From the NCBI RefSeq assembly GCF_900114215.1, contig NZ_FOSG01000013.1, positions 62,001 to 126,000 on the forward strand: a stretch of 64,000 nt of DNA, written 5' to 3'. Made by a program: the position numbers and the translations under genes. The notes under the pieces are model-generated. The model saw nothing but the letters and a program-made list of their open reading frames with translations, was not told where the DNA came from and did no database searches. This document shows positions 47,377 through 55,157 of the stretch, in pieces (position 1 is the stretch's first letter; each line of letters starts with the position of its first letter). Origin of the DNA: Streptomyces mangrovi. Lineage in GTDB: Bacteria > Actinomycetota > Actinomycetes > Streptomycetales > Streptomycetaceae.

Positions 47377-48126
47377 ATGGATTGGTCCATTCAGGAGATC
47401 GCCCGCTCGGCCGGGACCACCAGCCGCACCCTGCGCCACTACGACGCCGTGGGGCTGCTGCGTCCCAGCCGGGTCGGGCACGGCGGAATCCGCTACTACG
47501 ACGAGCACGCGCTGGTGCGGCTCCAGCGGATCCTGCTGCTGCGCGAACTCGGCCTGGGGCTGGCCGCCATCTCCGAGGCCCTCGACGGGCAGCGGGACGC
47601 GGCCGCCGCGCTGCGCACCCATCTGGAGCTGCTCGAACGGGAGCGGGAGCGCCTGGGCCGGCAGATCGAGTCGGTACGGAAGACGCTGACCAGGATGGAA
47701 GGAGGCGAGCCCCTGATGCCACAGGAGGCTCTCGACGGTTTCGACCACACCAGGTACAAGGACGAGGTGATCGAACGCTGGGGCCGCGACGCCTTCGAGC
47801 GTGGCGACCGCTGGTGGCGCTCGCTGACGGAGGACGACAAGAAGTCCCTCCAGCAGCGCCGGATCGACATCACCACCGACTACGCCCGCGCCCACCGGGC
47901 CGGTCTCGCACCGGACAGTGAGGAGGTGCTCGCGATCACCCGGCGGCACTACGAGTGGGTGTCCGCCGGCTGGCAGGGCAGGCACCCCGGTGCGGAGCAG
48001 TTCGCCGGGCTCGGGCAGATGTACGTCGACGACCCCCGCTTCACCGCCACCTACGACCAGTACGGCGAGGGCACGGCGGCCTTCGTCCGGGACGCCATGG
48101 CCGCCTATGCCGAGCGCGAACTGTAG
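47377..48126 (+). CDS. TipA-like MerR-family regulator
   Basis: 249 residues. The MerR winged helix is at the N-terminus (WSIQEIARSAGTTSRTLRHY, then GLLRPSRVGHGGIRYYDE), followed by a dimerisation coiled coil (about 75-112) and the TipAS effector domain (about 115-249). TipAL of S. lividans senses thiopeptide antibiotics and activates its own promoter. There is an internal ATG after a strong ribosome binding site that would give the effector domain alone, as TipAS in S. lividans. No cysteine is present, although thiostrepton is held covalently by a Cys in TipA, so the ligand mode must differ. Confidence 0.9.
   Translation: MDWSIQEIARSAGTTSRTLRHYDAVGLLRPSRVGHGGIRYYDEHALVRLQRILLLRELGLGLAAISEALDGQRDAAAALRTHLELLERERERLGRQIESVRKTLTRMEGGEPLMPQEALDGFDHTRYKDEVIERWGRDAFERGDRWWRSLTEDDKKSLQQRRIDITTDYARAHRAGLAPDSEEVLAITRRHYEWVSAGWQGRHPGAEQFAGLGQMYVDDPRFTATYDQYGEGTAAFVRDAMAAYAEREL
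47716..48126 (+). CDS. Predicted internal-start product: TipAS-like effector domain
   Basis: AAGGAGG (47699-47705) is followed ten bases later by an in-frame ATG inside the TipA-like gene. The product would be 136 residues (MPQEALDGFDHTRYKDEVIE onward), about the size of the 144-residue TipAS made the same way in S. lividans. In the known case the short form is far more abundant and sequesters the antibiotic. Confidence 0.6.
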   Translation: MPQEALDGFDHTRYKDEVIERWGRDAFERGDRWWRSLTEDDKKSLQQRRIDITTDYARAHRAGLAPDSEEVLAITRRHYEWVSAGWQGRHPGAEQFAGLGQMYVDDPRFTATYDQYGEGTAAFVRDAMAAYAEREL

Positions 48127-48208
48127 GGCTCCTCGGAGCAGGCGCGGCGAGGCGCCGCGGAAGTGCGGCGGGGGGTGCGGCCGGGAACGCCGCGCCCCCC
48201 GCCGCGCG

Positions 48209-48781
48209 TCAGTGGTCCATGGCCAGTGTCCAGTCCCCCGCCCACCCGGCCAGGGTGACCGACGACAGCGGCCGGACGTCCACACGCCAGTAGGTGTGCG
48301 GCGGCGCCTTCAGCGCGTACACCGCGGCCGCGCGCAGCACCGTCGGTTCGACGACCGCGGCGATCAGGGTGTCGCCCTCGCCACCCGGCCGGGTGTCCAG
48401 CCAGTCGCCCACCCGCAGGATGAAGGAGAGCAGCGACTCACCGCCGTGCGGGGTGGCGTGGGGGTCGGCGAGCCAGGCGTCCACGGCCCGCGGCTCGACC
48501 GCGGCGACCTCCCTGAGGGTGTGCCCGCGCCACCGGCCCATGTCGCACTCGCGCAGCGCGGGCTGGGCCAGCGGCCGCATCCCCAGGACGTCCCCGGTCT
48601 CGCGGCAGCGCATGGTCGGCGAGCAGTAGCGCAGTTCGGCGCCCGCCAAGTGCCCGTACGCCGGGAGGGCCCGCTCGGCCTCCCGCCACCCGGCGGCGTC
48701 CAGGGGGCGGTCGTCCTCGAAGCGCACGTCCAGCAGGGATGAGCTGCGGGCGGCGGCGAGCAGCGTGATCCGCAGGTGCAT
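48209..48781 (-). CDS. Histidine-phosphatase-fold protein lacking catalytic histidines
   Basis: 190 residues. The fold of the phosphoglycerate-mutase-like phosphatases is recognisable: YCSPTMRCRETGDVLGM, ECDMGRWRGHTLREV and HGGESLLSFILRVGDWL. The first motif, normally RHG, reads AARSSS, and the second, normally a His-Gly before the last Arg, reads VVEPTVLRA. Both catalytic histidines are therefore missing, which argues for a binding or regulatory role. It is next to and convergent with the TipA-like gene. Confidence 0.8.
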   Translation of the reverse strand: MHLRITLLAAARSSSLLDVRFEDDRPLDAAGWREAERALPAYGHLAGAELRYCSPTMRCRETGDVLGMRPLAQPALRECDMGRWRGHTLREVAAVEPRAVDAWLADPHATPHGGESLLSFILRVGDWLDTRPGGEGDTLIAAVVEPTVLRAAAVYALKAPPHTYWRVDVRPLSSVTLAGWAGDWTLAMDH

Positions 48782-48853
48782 TACCGGATGGTAGAACCGT
48801 GAACCGGATTGTTCGACGGTCGGGCACGGACTGTTTTCGGACGTATGCCCGGA

Positions 48854-49273
48854 TCACTCGGGGATCAGCGTCATCAGCCGCCCGGGATCCTCCGGCGGAC
48901 GGAAGCCGACCCCCTCGTAGAGGCCGTGCGCGTCCTCGGTGGCCAGCAGCACCCGCCCGAGCCCGTACGGCTCGAGCTCCGCGAGCGCGGCTTTCACCAG
49001 CGCCTTCCCCAGACCCCGGCCGCGGGCGGCGGGGGCGACGTAGACGTCGCACAGCCAGGCGAAGGTGGCCCGGTCGGTGACCACCCGCGCGTAGCCGAGT
49101 TGCTCGCCGGTGGCCCTGTCGTACGCCCCGAGATTGAGCGAGCCCGCGATGGCCCTGTCCTGTTTGCCGCGGCTGCGGCCGAGCGCCCAGTAGGCATCGG
49201 TGGAAAGCCAGTGGTGGACGCGGGCTGCGTCGAGGCGGGCGGGATCGGTGGAGATCTCGTACGGGGTGCTCAT
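48854..49273 (-). CDS. GNAT acetyltransferase
   Basis: 139 residues. It has the compact GNAT fold starting STDPARLDAARVHHWLSTDA, with acetyl-CoA motif VYVAPAARGRGLGKALVKAA and YGLGRVLLATEDAHGLYEGV. It resembles the group of small GNATs that include YiiD-like or antibiotic-acetylating enzymes; the substrate is unknown. The ATG is supported by family length. Confidence 0.88.
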   Translation of the reverse strand: MSTPYEISTDPARLDAARVHHWLSTDAYWALGRSRGKQDRAIAGSLNLGAYDRATGEQLGYARVVTDRATFAWLCDVYVAPAARGRGLGKALVKAALAELEPYGLGRVLLATEDAHGLYEGVGFRPPEDPGRLMTLIPE

Positions 49274-49456
49274 GGCGGGAGAGCCTGGCAGCCGGTGCGC
49301 GGTCCGTCGACCGGTTTTGCCCCCTCCTCAGCTTCCCTCCGCTTCCCCCTGCCCCCTGTTCCCCTCCGCATCCGTGTTCGCGGGCGCCCGGCCGCCCTCC
49401 GCCTCTAGAATCGTGATGAACAGGATTTTCTTCTCGATACGGACAGGAGACCGCCG

Positions 49457-49678
49457 ATGCAGGCGAACGCGGGCGACCTGCTGCTGGTCCACGGCAGGTT
49501 CGTGGGGCAGCACGAGAGGGTCGCGGAGATCATCGAGGTACTGGGGACGAACGGCGAGCCGCCGTACCGGGTCCGCTTCGAGGACGGGCACGAGACCGTC
49601 ATGTCACCGGGGCCCGACTCCGTGGTGCGGCGCCACGGCGAGCCCCTGCTGGAGCACGGCGAGCCCCGGCGCCGCTGA
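49457..49678 (+). CDS. DUF1918 protein
   Basis: 73 residues. ANAGDLLLVHGRFVGQHERV and the following EIIEVLGTNGEPPYRVRFED-plus-G-H-E are the DUF1918 signature: a small SH3-like barrel of unknown role common in actinobacteria. GGAGA precedes the ATG by about eight bases. It stands alone. Confidence 0.9.
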   Translation: MQANAGDLLLVHGRFVGQHERVAEIIEVLGTNGEPPYRVRFEDGHETVMSPGPDSVVRRHGEPLLEHGEPRRR

Positions 49679-49741
49679 CGCCGGGGCCGCGCACCGGACG
49701 AAGGAACACGGAAGGAGACGGGGGCCGCCGCGGGAGACCGG

Positions 49742-51001
49742 CTAGCGGGGCGCCCGCACCGGTCGGTCGTAGTGGTCCTCCACCACCCGGCTCATGGCCC
49801 CGATCGGGTCCGCGGCGACGTGCTTCGCCGAGAAGTAGACGTTGCCGCGGACCTCGGGGTGACGGCCGCAGAGCGTCAGATGGCGGGAGAGCTCGGCCGG
49901 GTCGTGCCAGGCCGGCCCCTGGGCCGGATCGCCCGCCTTGTACAGCGCCTCGCCGATGTGGAGTTCGACGCCGGTGTCCCGCACCACATCGGCCCACCAG
50001 GGCACCAGCTTCGCGTAGTCGGCGGCGGCGAAGCCGATGTTCCAGTACACCTGCGGCACGATGTGGTCGACCCAGCGCTCGCGCACCCACTTGCGGGTGT
50101 CGGCGTACAGGTCGTCGTAGGTCTCCACGCCCGCGCGGGTGTCGGAGCCCTCCGGGTCGGTGCCCGCGTTGCGCCACACGGCGAAGGGGCTGATCCCGAA
50201 GCGCACGCGCGGCTTGGTCCGCCTCAGGCGCAGCGAGGTCTCCCGCACCAGCTTGTCGATGTTGTCGCGCCGCCAGTCGGCCCGGTCGGCGAAGGCACCG
50301 CCGTACCGCTCGTAGGCCTCGTCGTCGTCGAAGACCTCCCCCGCCACCGGGTACGGGTAGAAGTAGTCGTCCCAGTGCACGCCGTCGATGTCGTAGCGCT
50401 CCACCGCGTCGAACATCGCGTCCTGGACGAAGGCGCGCACCTCGGGCAGCCCGGGGTTGTAGTAGAGCTTGCCGCCGTAAGCCACCACCCACTCCGGGCG
50501 GCGGCGTGCGGGGTGGGAGTCGGCCAGCCGCCCGGGATCGTCGTGGTTGGCCACCCGGTAGGGGTTGAACCAGGCGTGCAGCTCCAGCCCGCGACGGTGC
50601 GCCTCGCACACGGCGAAGCCCAGCGGATCCCAGCCGGGATCCTCGCCCTGGGTGCCGGTGAGGTACTGCGCCCAGGGCTCGTGGGGCGAGGGCCACAGGG
50701 CGTCCGCGGTGGGCCGCACCTGGAGGAACACCGTGTTGAGGCGGCGCTCGACCGCCGTGTCCAGATGCGCCAGCAGCTGTCTTCGCTGCTCGGCCGGGGC
50801 GAGCCCGGGCCTGGTCGGCCAGTCGATGTTGGCGACGGTGGCCACCCACATCCCGCGCAGTTGCGGGCGCTGCCGGTACCGGCCGCCCCCGCCGCCCTCC
50901 TGCGCGGCCGACGCCGCACCCGCCCCCGGACCCGTCAGCAGCGAGCCGGAGAGCACCCCGACCGCCGCCGCACCGAAGGTTCTCCTGGAGAAAAGCCCCA
51001 T
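49742..51001 (-). CDS. Secreted glycoside hydrolase-like protein (GHL10/DUF187)
   Basis: 419 residues. A twin-arginine signal (SRRTFGAAAVGVLSGSLL) is followed by the GHL10 TIM-barrel-like domain: RGMWVATVANIDWPTRPGL, NTVFLQVRPTADALWPS, ELHAWFNPYRVAN, and DIDGVHWDDYFYPYP with the likely catalytic acids. Members such as YngK are thought to cleave peptidoglycan-type or other amino-sugar polymers, but activity is seldom shown. It is divergent from the xyloglucanase gene. Confidence 0.92.
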   Translation of the reverse strand: MGLFSRRTFGAAAVGVLSGSLLTGPGAGAASAAQEGGGGGRYRQRPQLRGMWVATVANIDWPTRPGLAPAEQRRQLLAHLDTAVERRLNTVFLQVRPTADALWPSPHEPWAQYLTGTQGEDPGWDPLGFAVCEAHRRGLELHAWFNPYRVANHDDPGRLADSHPARRRPEWVVAYGGKLYYNPGLPEVRAFVQDAMFDAVERYDIDGVHWDDYFYPYPVAGEVFDDDEAYERYGGAFADRADWRRDNIDKLVRETSLRLRRTKPRVRFGISPFAVWRNAGTDPEGSDTRAGVETYDDLYADTRKWVRERWVDHIVPQVYWNIGFAAADYAKLVPWWADVVRDTGVELHIGEALYKAGDPAQGPAWHDPAELSRHLTLCGRHPEVRGNVYFSAKHVAADPIGAMSRVVEDHYDRPVRAPR

Positions 51002-51118
51002 GCTGCCTCCTTCGACGACGACTCACCCGATCATCCCGGCCGGGTAGCGGCATGGCAACTGCGCGTAACGGTCGAGTGCGCGCCGGCCGATGCCGCGCCG
51101 TCCTCCTGACGCACCCCC

Positions 51119-51147
51119 TTATGCGAACACTGTTCGACAACTAGCAT
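51119..51147 (+). promoter_or_regulatory. Promoter of the xyloglucanase gene
   Basis: TTATGC and TAGCAT are separated by 17 bases. The predicted transcription start falls at or next to the CebR-type operator, a placement suited to repression. Confidence 0.5.
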
Positions 51148-51156
51148 CCGCACACC

Positions 51157-51170
51157 TGGGAGCGCTCCCA
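51157..51170. promoter_or_regulatory. CebR-type operator
   Basis: TGGGAGCGCTCCCA, a perfect 14-bp palindrome, is exactly the Streptomyces cellulase operator bound by CebR and relieved by cello-oligosaccharides. It lies 58 bases before the xyloglucanase GTG start. Confidence 0.92.
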
Positions 51171-51228
51171 AAGATTGGTTGATCCCCTCACCGCCCACCT
51201 GGGCGGATCTGCCCGGAGAGGACGTATC

Positions 51229-53976
51229 GTGCCCGGAAGACGATCGGCCGGCGCCGCCCTGGCGGCGCTGGCACTGGCCGGAGGATTACTGACCGCCTCC
51301 ATGAGCCCGGCCTCGGCCGGCCCCGAGGCCCCGCCGGGGGGCGTCGAGGTCTCGGCCGACAGCTACACCTGGAAGAACGTCCGGATCGACGGTGGCGGCT
51401 TCGTGCCCGGCATCGTCTTCAACCCCTCGGAGAAGGACCTGGTCTACGCCCGGACCGACATCGGCGGCGCCTACCGCTGGGACGAGGCCGGGAAGCGGTG
51501 GACACCGCTGCTGGACTCCGTGGGCTGGGACGACTGGGGTCACACGGGGGTGGCGTCCCTGGCCACCGACCCCGTCGACCCCGACAACGTGTACGTCGCC
51601 GTCGGCAACTACACCAACGACTGGGACCCGAACAACGGCGCGGTCATGCGATCGTCGGACCGCGGGGCCACCTGGAAGAAGACCGAGCTGCCCTTCAAGC
51701 TCGGCGGGAACATGCCGGGCCGGGGCATGGGCGAGCGGCTGGCCGTCGACCCCAACGACAACCGCGTCCTCTACCTGGGCGCCCCCAGCGGCCACGGCCT
51801 GTGGCGCAGCACCGACTCCGGCGCCACCTGGTCCGAGGTGGAGAGCTTCCCCAACCCCGGCACCTACGTCCCCGACCCGGACAGTGACAACAGCTATCTG
51901 ACGGACGAGGTCGGCGTCGTCTGGGTCACCTTCGACGAGCGCACCGGCAGCGCCGGAAGCCGGACCGGGACGATCTACGCCGGCGTCGCCGACAAGGAGG
52001 AGTCGGTCTACCGCTCCACCGACGGCGGTGCCACCTGGGAGGCCGTCCCCGGCCAGCCCACCGGCTACCTCCCCCACAAGGGCGTGCTGGACACCGACAG
52101 CGGCCACCTCTACATCGCCACCTCCGACACCGGCGGCCCGTACGACGGCGCCAAGGGCCAGGTGTGGCGGTACGACACCGGCAGCGGTGAGTGGACGGAC
52201 GTCAGCCCGGTGCCCGAGGCCGACACCTACTTCGGCTACAGCGGGCTGACGGTCGACCGCCAGAACCCGGGCACGGTCATGGTCACCGGCTACAGCTCCT
52301 GGTGGCCGGACACCCAGATCTTCCGCAGCACCGACAGCGGCGAGACCTGGACCGGCGCCTGGGAGTACGAGGGCTACCCCAACCGCTCCGACCGCTTCAC
52401 CATGGACGTCTCCTCCGTGCCCTGGCTGACCTTCGGCGGCAACCCCTCCCCGCCGGAGACGGCGCCGAAGCTGGGCTGGATGACCGAGTCGCTGGAGATC
52501 GACCCGTTCGACTCCGACCGGATGATGTACGGCACCGGGGCCACGGTCTACGGCACCGAGGAGCTGACCTCCTGGGACCGCGACGAGACCTTCACCGTCA
52601 AGCCGATGGTCGAGGGCCTGGAGGAGACCGCGGTCAACGACCTGATCAGCCCGCCCTCCGGAGCCCCGCTGCTCAGCGGCATGCTCGACATCGGCGGCTT
52701 CCGGCACACCGACCTGGACCGGGTGCCGGAGCTGATGTACCGGTCGCCGTTCATGGAGGCCGTCTCCAGCCTGGACTACGCCGAGAAGGACCCGAACACG
52801 GTGGTCCGGGCCGGCAGCGGCGAGAGCGGGCAGCACATCGCCTTCTCCACCGACAACGGCGCCAACTGGTTCGCCGGCAGCGGCCAGCCGTCCGGGGTGA
52901 CCGGCGGCGGCACGGTGGCCGCGGCGGCCGACGCGAGCGGCTTCGTGTGGAGCCCGGAAGGCGCCGGCGTGCACCGCACCACCGGCTACGGCAGCTCCTG
53001 GTCGGCCTCGCGGGGCATCCCGGCGGGTGCTCGCGTCGAGGCGGACCGGGTGGACGCCGACACCTTCTACGGCTTCTCGGGCGGGACCTTCTACGTCAGC
53101 GGCGACGGCGGCGCCACCTTCACCGCCTCCGGCGCCACCGGGCTGCCCGCCGACGGCGACGTCCGCTTCAAGGCCGTGCCCGGCGAGGAGGGCCACATCT
53201 GGCTCGCGGGCGGCAGCGGCGACGCCTACGGGCTGTGGCGCTCCACCGACGGCGGGGAGAGCTTCGCCCGGGTCGCAGGCGTCGAGGAGGCGGACACCAT
53301 CGGCTTCGGCAGGGCCGCGCCGAACGCCTCGTACCCCGCCCTGTACAGCAGCGCGAAGATCGGCGGGGTGCGGGGGATCTACCGCTCCGACGACGCCGGG
53401 GCGAGCTGGGTGCGGATCAACGACGACGCCCACCAGTGGGGCTGGACCGGCGCGGACATCACCGGCGACCCGCGGGTGTACGGACGGGTCTACGTGGCCA
53501 CCAACGGCCGCGGAATCCTCTACGGCGACAGCCCCGGGACGACCGACCCGACGGACCCGACGGACCCGACCGATCCGGAGGAGCCCGGCGACCCGGACGA
53601 CCCCGAGGACCCCGAGGAGCCGGGGGACCCGGGGGATCCCGGTGAGCCGGGCACCGCGCGGTGCGCCGTCGCCTACGAGGTCACCAACCAGTGGCAGGGC
53701 GGCTTCCAGGCCGACGTCACCGTGCGGAACACCGGCGACACGGCCGTCGACGGCTGGGAGGCGGCCTGGTCCTTCACGGACGGCCAGCGGGTCGACCAGA
53801 TGTGGAACGCCTCCTTCACCCAGAGCGGCGCCACGGTGACGGCCTCCTCGGTGGGCTGGAACGCGCGACTGGAACCGGGCGCCTCGGCGTCCTTCGGCTT
53901 CACCGGCTCCTGGTCGGGCGCCAACGGCGTCCCCGACTCCTTCGAGCTCAACGGGGCGGCCTGCACGACAAGCTGA
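51229..53976 (+). CDS. Secreted GH74 xyloglucanase with CBM2
   Basis: 915 residues. A Sec signal peptide (SAGAALAALALAGGLLTASM, cleavage after SPASA) precedes the GH74 double beta-propeller (about 40-770). The catalytic Asp of each propeller lies in YARTDIGGAYRWDE and GMLDIGGFRHTD; repeated S-x-D-G/S-G-x-T-W blades are visible. An Asp/Pro/Glu linker of about 45 residues leads to a C-terminal CBM2 (CAVAYEVTNQWQGGFQADVT, ending in ACTTS) that binds cellulose. It should cut xyloglucan outside the cell. The GTG start is chosen over an upstream TTG for its ribosome binding site (GAGAGGA) and signal peptide. Confidence 0.95.
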   Translation: MPGRRSAGAALAALALAGGLLTASMSPASAGPEAPPGGVEVSADSYTWKNVRIDGGGFVPGIVFNPSEKDLVYARTDIGGAYRWDEAGKRWTPLLDSVGWDDWGHTGVASLATDPVDPDNVYVAVGNYTNDWDPNNGAVMRSSDRGATWKKTELPFKLGGNMPGRGMGERLAVDPNDNRVLYLGAPSGHGLWRSTDSGATWSEVESFPNPGTYVPDPDSDNSYLTDEVGVVWVTFDERTGSAGSRTGTIYAGVADKEESVYRSTDGGATWEAVPGQPTGYLPHKGVLDTDSGHLYIATSDTGGPYDGAKGQVWRYDTGSGEWTDVSPVPEADTYFGYSGLTVDRQNPGTVMVTGYSSWWPDTQIFRSTDSGETWTGAWEYEGYPNRSDRFTMDVSSVPWLTFGGNPSPPETAPKLGWMTESLEIDPFDSDRMMYGTGATVYGTEELTSWDRDETFTVKPMVEGLEETAVNDLISPPSGAPLLSGMLDIGGFRHTDLDRVPELMYRSPFMEAVSSLDYAEKDPNTVVRAGSGESGQHIAFSTDNGANWFAGSGQPSGVTGGGTVAAAADASGFVWSPEGAGVHRTTGYGSSWSASRGIPAGARVEADRVDADTFYGFSGGTFYVSGDGGATFTASGATGLPADGDVRFKAVPGEEGHIWLAGGSGDAYGLWRSTDGGESFARVAGVEEADTIGFGRAAPNASYPALYSSAKIGGVRGIYRSDDAGASWVRINDDAHQWGWTGADITGDPRVYGRVYVATNGRGILYGDSPGTTDPTDPTDPTDPEEPGDPDDPEDPEEPGDPGDPGEPGTARCAVAYEVTNQWQGGFQADVTVRNTGDTAVDGWEAAWSFTDGQRVDQMWNASFTQSGATVTASSVGWNARLEPGASASFGFTGSWSGANGVPDSFELNGAACTTS

Positions 53977-54014
53977 CCGTGCGGGCGTCCGCACGGACCG
54001 CCGTGCGGACGGCC

Positions 54015-54046
54015 GGTCGGCCGGGGCCGCGAAGCCCCGGCCGACC
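54015..54046 (+). terminator. Terminator after the xyloglucanase gene
   Basis: A perfect 13-bp stem GGTCGGCCGGGGC/GCCCCGGCCGACC with a six-base loop, then GTTT. Confidence 0.88.
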
Positions 54047-54146
54047 GTTTCTCCGGCGCGACGCGGTAACGTCGGTCGGCGAGGCGCTGCGGCCGGAACC
54101 GTACGGGGGCGGCGTCACGGACCAGTGGATCAGCGAAAGGCACGAT

Positions 54147-55004
54147 GTGACCGACATCGAACGCGTCGGAGTGGTTGGCTGCGGCCAGATGGGCTCGGGT
54201 ATCGCCGAGGTCTGCGCACGGGCCGGCCTGGACGTCATGGTCGCCGAGACCACCGGCGAAGCCCTGGAGATAGGCCGTACCCGGCTGGTGACCTCCCTGG
54301 ACAAGGCCGCCGCACGAGGCAAGATCAGCGAGGCGGAGCGCGACGCCACCCTGGAGCGCCTCTCCTTCACCACCGACCTCGGCGAGTTCGCCGACCGCGA
54401 TCTGGTGGTCGAGGCGGTCGTGGAGAACGAGCAGGTCAAGACCGAGATCTTCCAGATCCTCGATCAGGTGGTGACCAGCCCGGACGCGATCCTGGCCTCC
54501 AACACCTCCTCCATCCCGCTGGTGAAGCTGGCCGTGGCGACCGCCCGCCCGGACCGGGTGATCGGCATCCACTTCTTCAACCCCGCGCCGGTGCAGCGGC
54601 TGGTGGAGCTGATCCCCGCGCTGACCACCTCCGACGACACCATCGCGCGGGCCGAGACCGCGGTCGTCAAGCTGCTGGGCAAGCACGCCATCCGCGCCCA
54701 GGACCGCTCGGGCTTCGTGGTCAACGCGCTGCTGATCCCGTACCTGCTCTCGGCGATCCGGATGTTCGAGACGGGCATCGCCAGCCGCGAGGACATCGAC
54801 AACGGCATGGAGATGGGCTGCGCACACCCCATGGGGCCGCTCAAGCTCGCCGACCTCATCGGCCTGGACACCGTCGCCTCGGTCGCGTACTCGATGTACG
54901 AGGAGTACAAGGAGCCGCTGTACGCCGCCCCGCCGCTGCTCCAGCGGATGGTCGACGCCGGCCGCCTGGGCCGCAAGACCGGCGCGGGCTTCTACACGTA
55001 CTGA
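54147..55004 (+). CDS. 3-Hydroxybutyryl-CoA dehydrogenase
   Basis: 285 residues. The NAD site VGVVGCGQMGSGIAEVCARA is at the N-terminus; the catalytic His is in IGIHFFNPAPVQRLVELIPA, and HPMGPLKLADLIGLDTVASV marks the C-terminal domain. It interconverts 3-hydroxybutyryl-CoA and acetoacetyl-CoA, in butyryl-CoA formation or fatty-acid use. The GTG start follows GAAAGG. No partner gene of the pathway is adjacent. Confidence 0.94.
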   Translation: MTDIERVGVVGCGQMGSGIAEVCARAGLDVMVAETTGEALEIGRTRLVTSLDKAAARGKISEAERDATLERLSFTTDLGEFADRDLVVEAVVENEQVKTEIFQILDQVVTSPDAILASNTSSIPLVKLAVATARPDRVIGIHFFNPAPVQRLVELIPALTTSDDTIARAETAVVKLLGKHAIRAQDRSGFVVNALLIPYLLSAIRMFETGIASREDIDNGMEMGCAHPMGPLKLADLIGLDTVASVAYSMYEEYKEPLYAAPPLLQRMVDAGRLGRKTGAGFYTY

Positions 55005-55048
55005 GATCCGCCGAGCCGCACGGCGCCGGCCGGGCCGCGCGGAGGCGG

Positions 55049-55103
55049 GAACGCCGACGGCGGGGCACCCCTTGTCGAAGGGGGTGCCCCGCCGTCGGCG
55101 TTC
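55049..55103. terminator. Bidirectional 25-bp hairpin
   Basis: Arms starting GAACGCCGACGGCGGGGC pair over 25 bases with one bulged G around a four-base loop (GTCG), between the convergent dehydrogenase and pheT. Confidence 0.85.
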
Positions 55104-55157
55104 TGCGTTCCCCGTCCGCCGGCACCGGGCGGGCCGGCCGCGGCGGACGGGAGGCGG

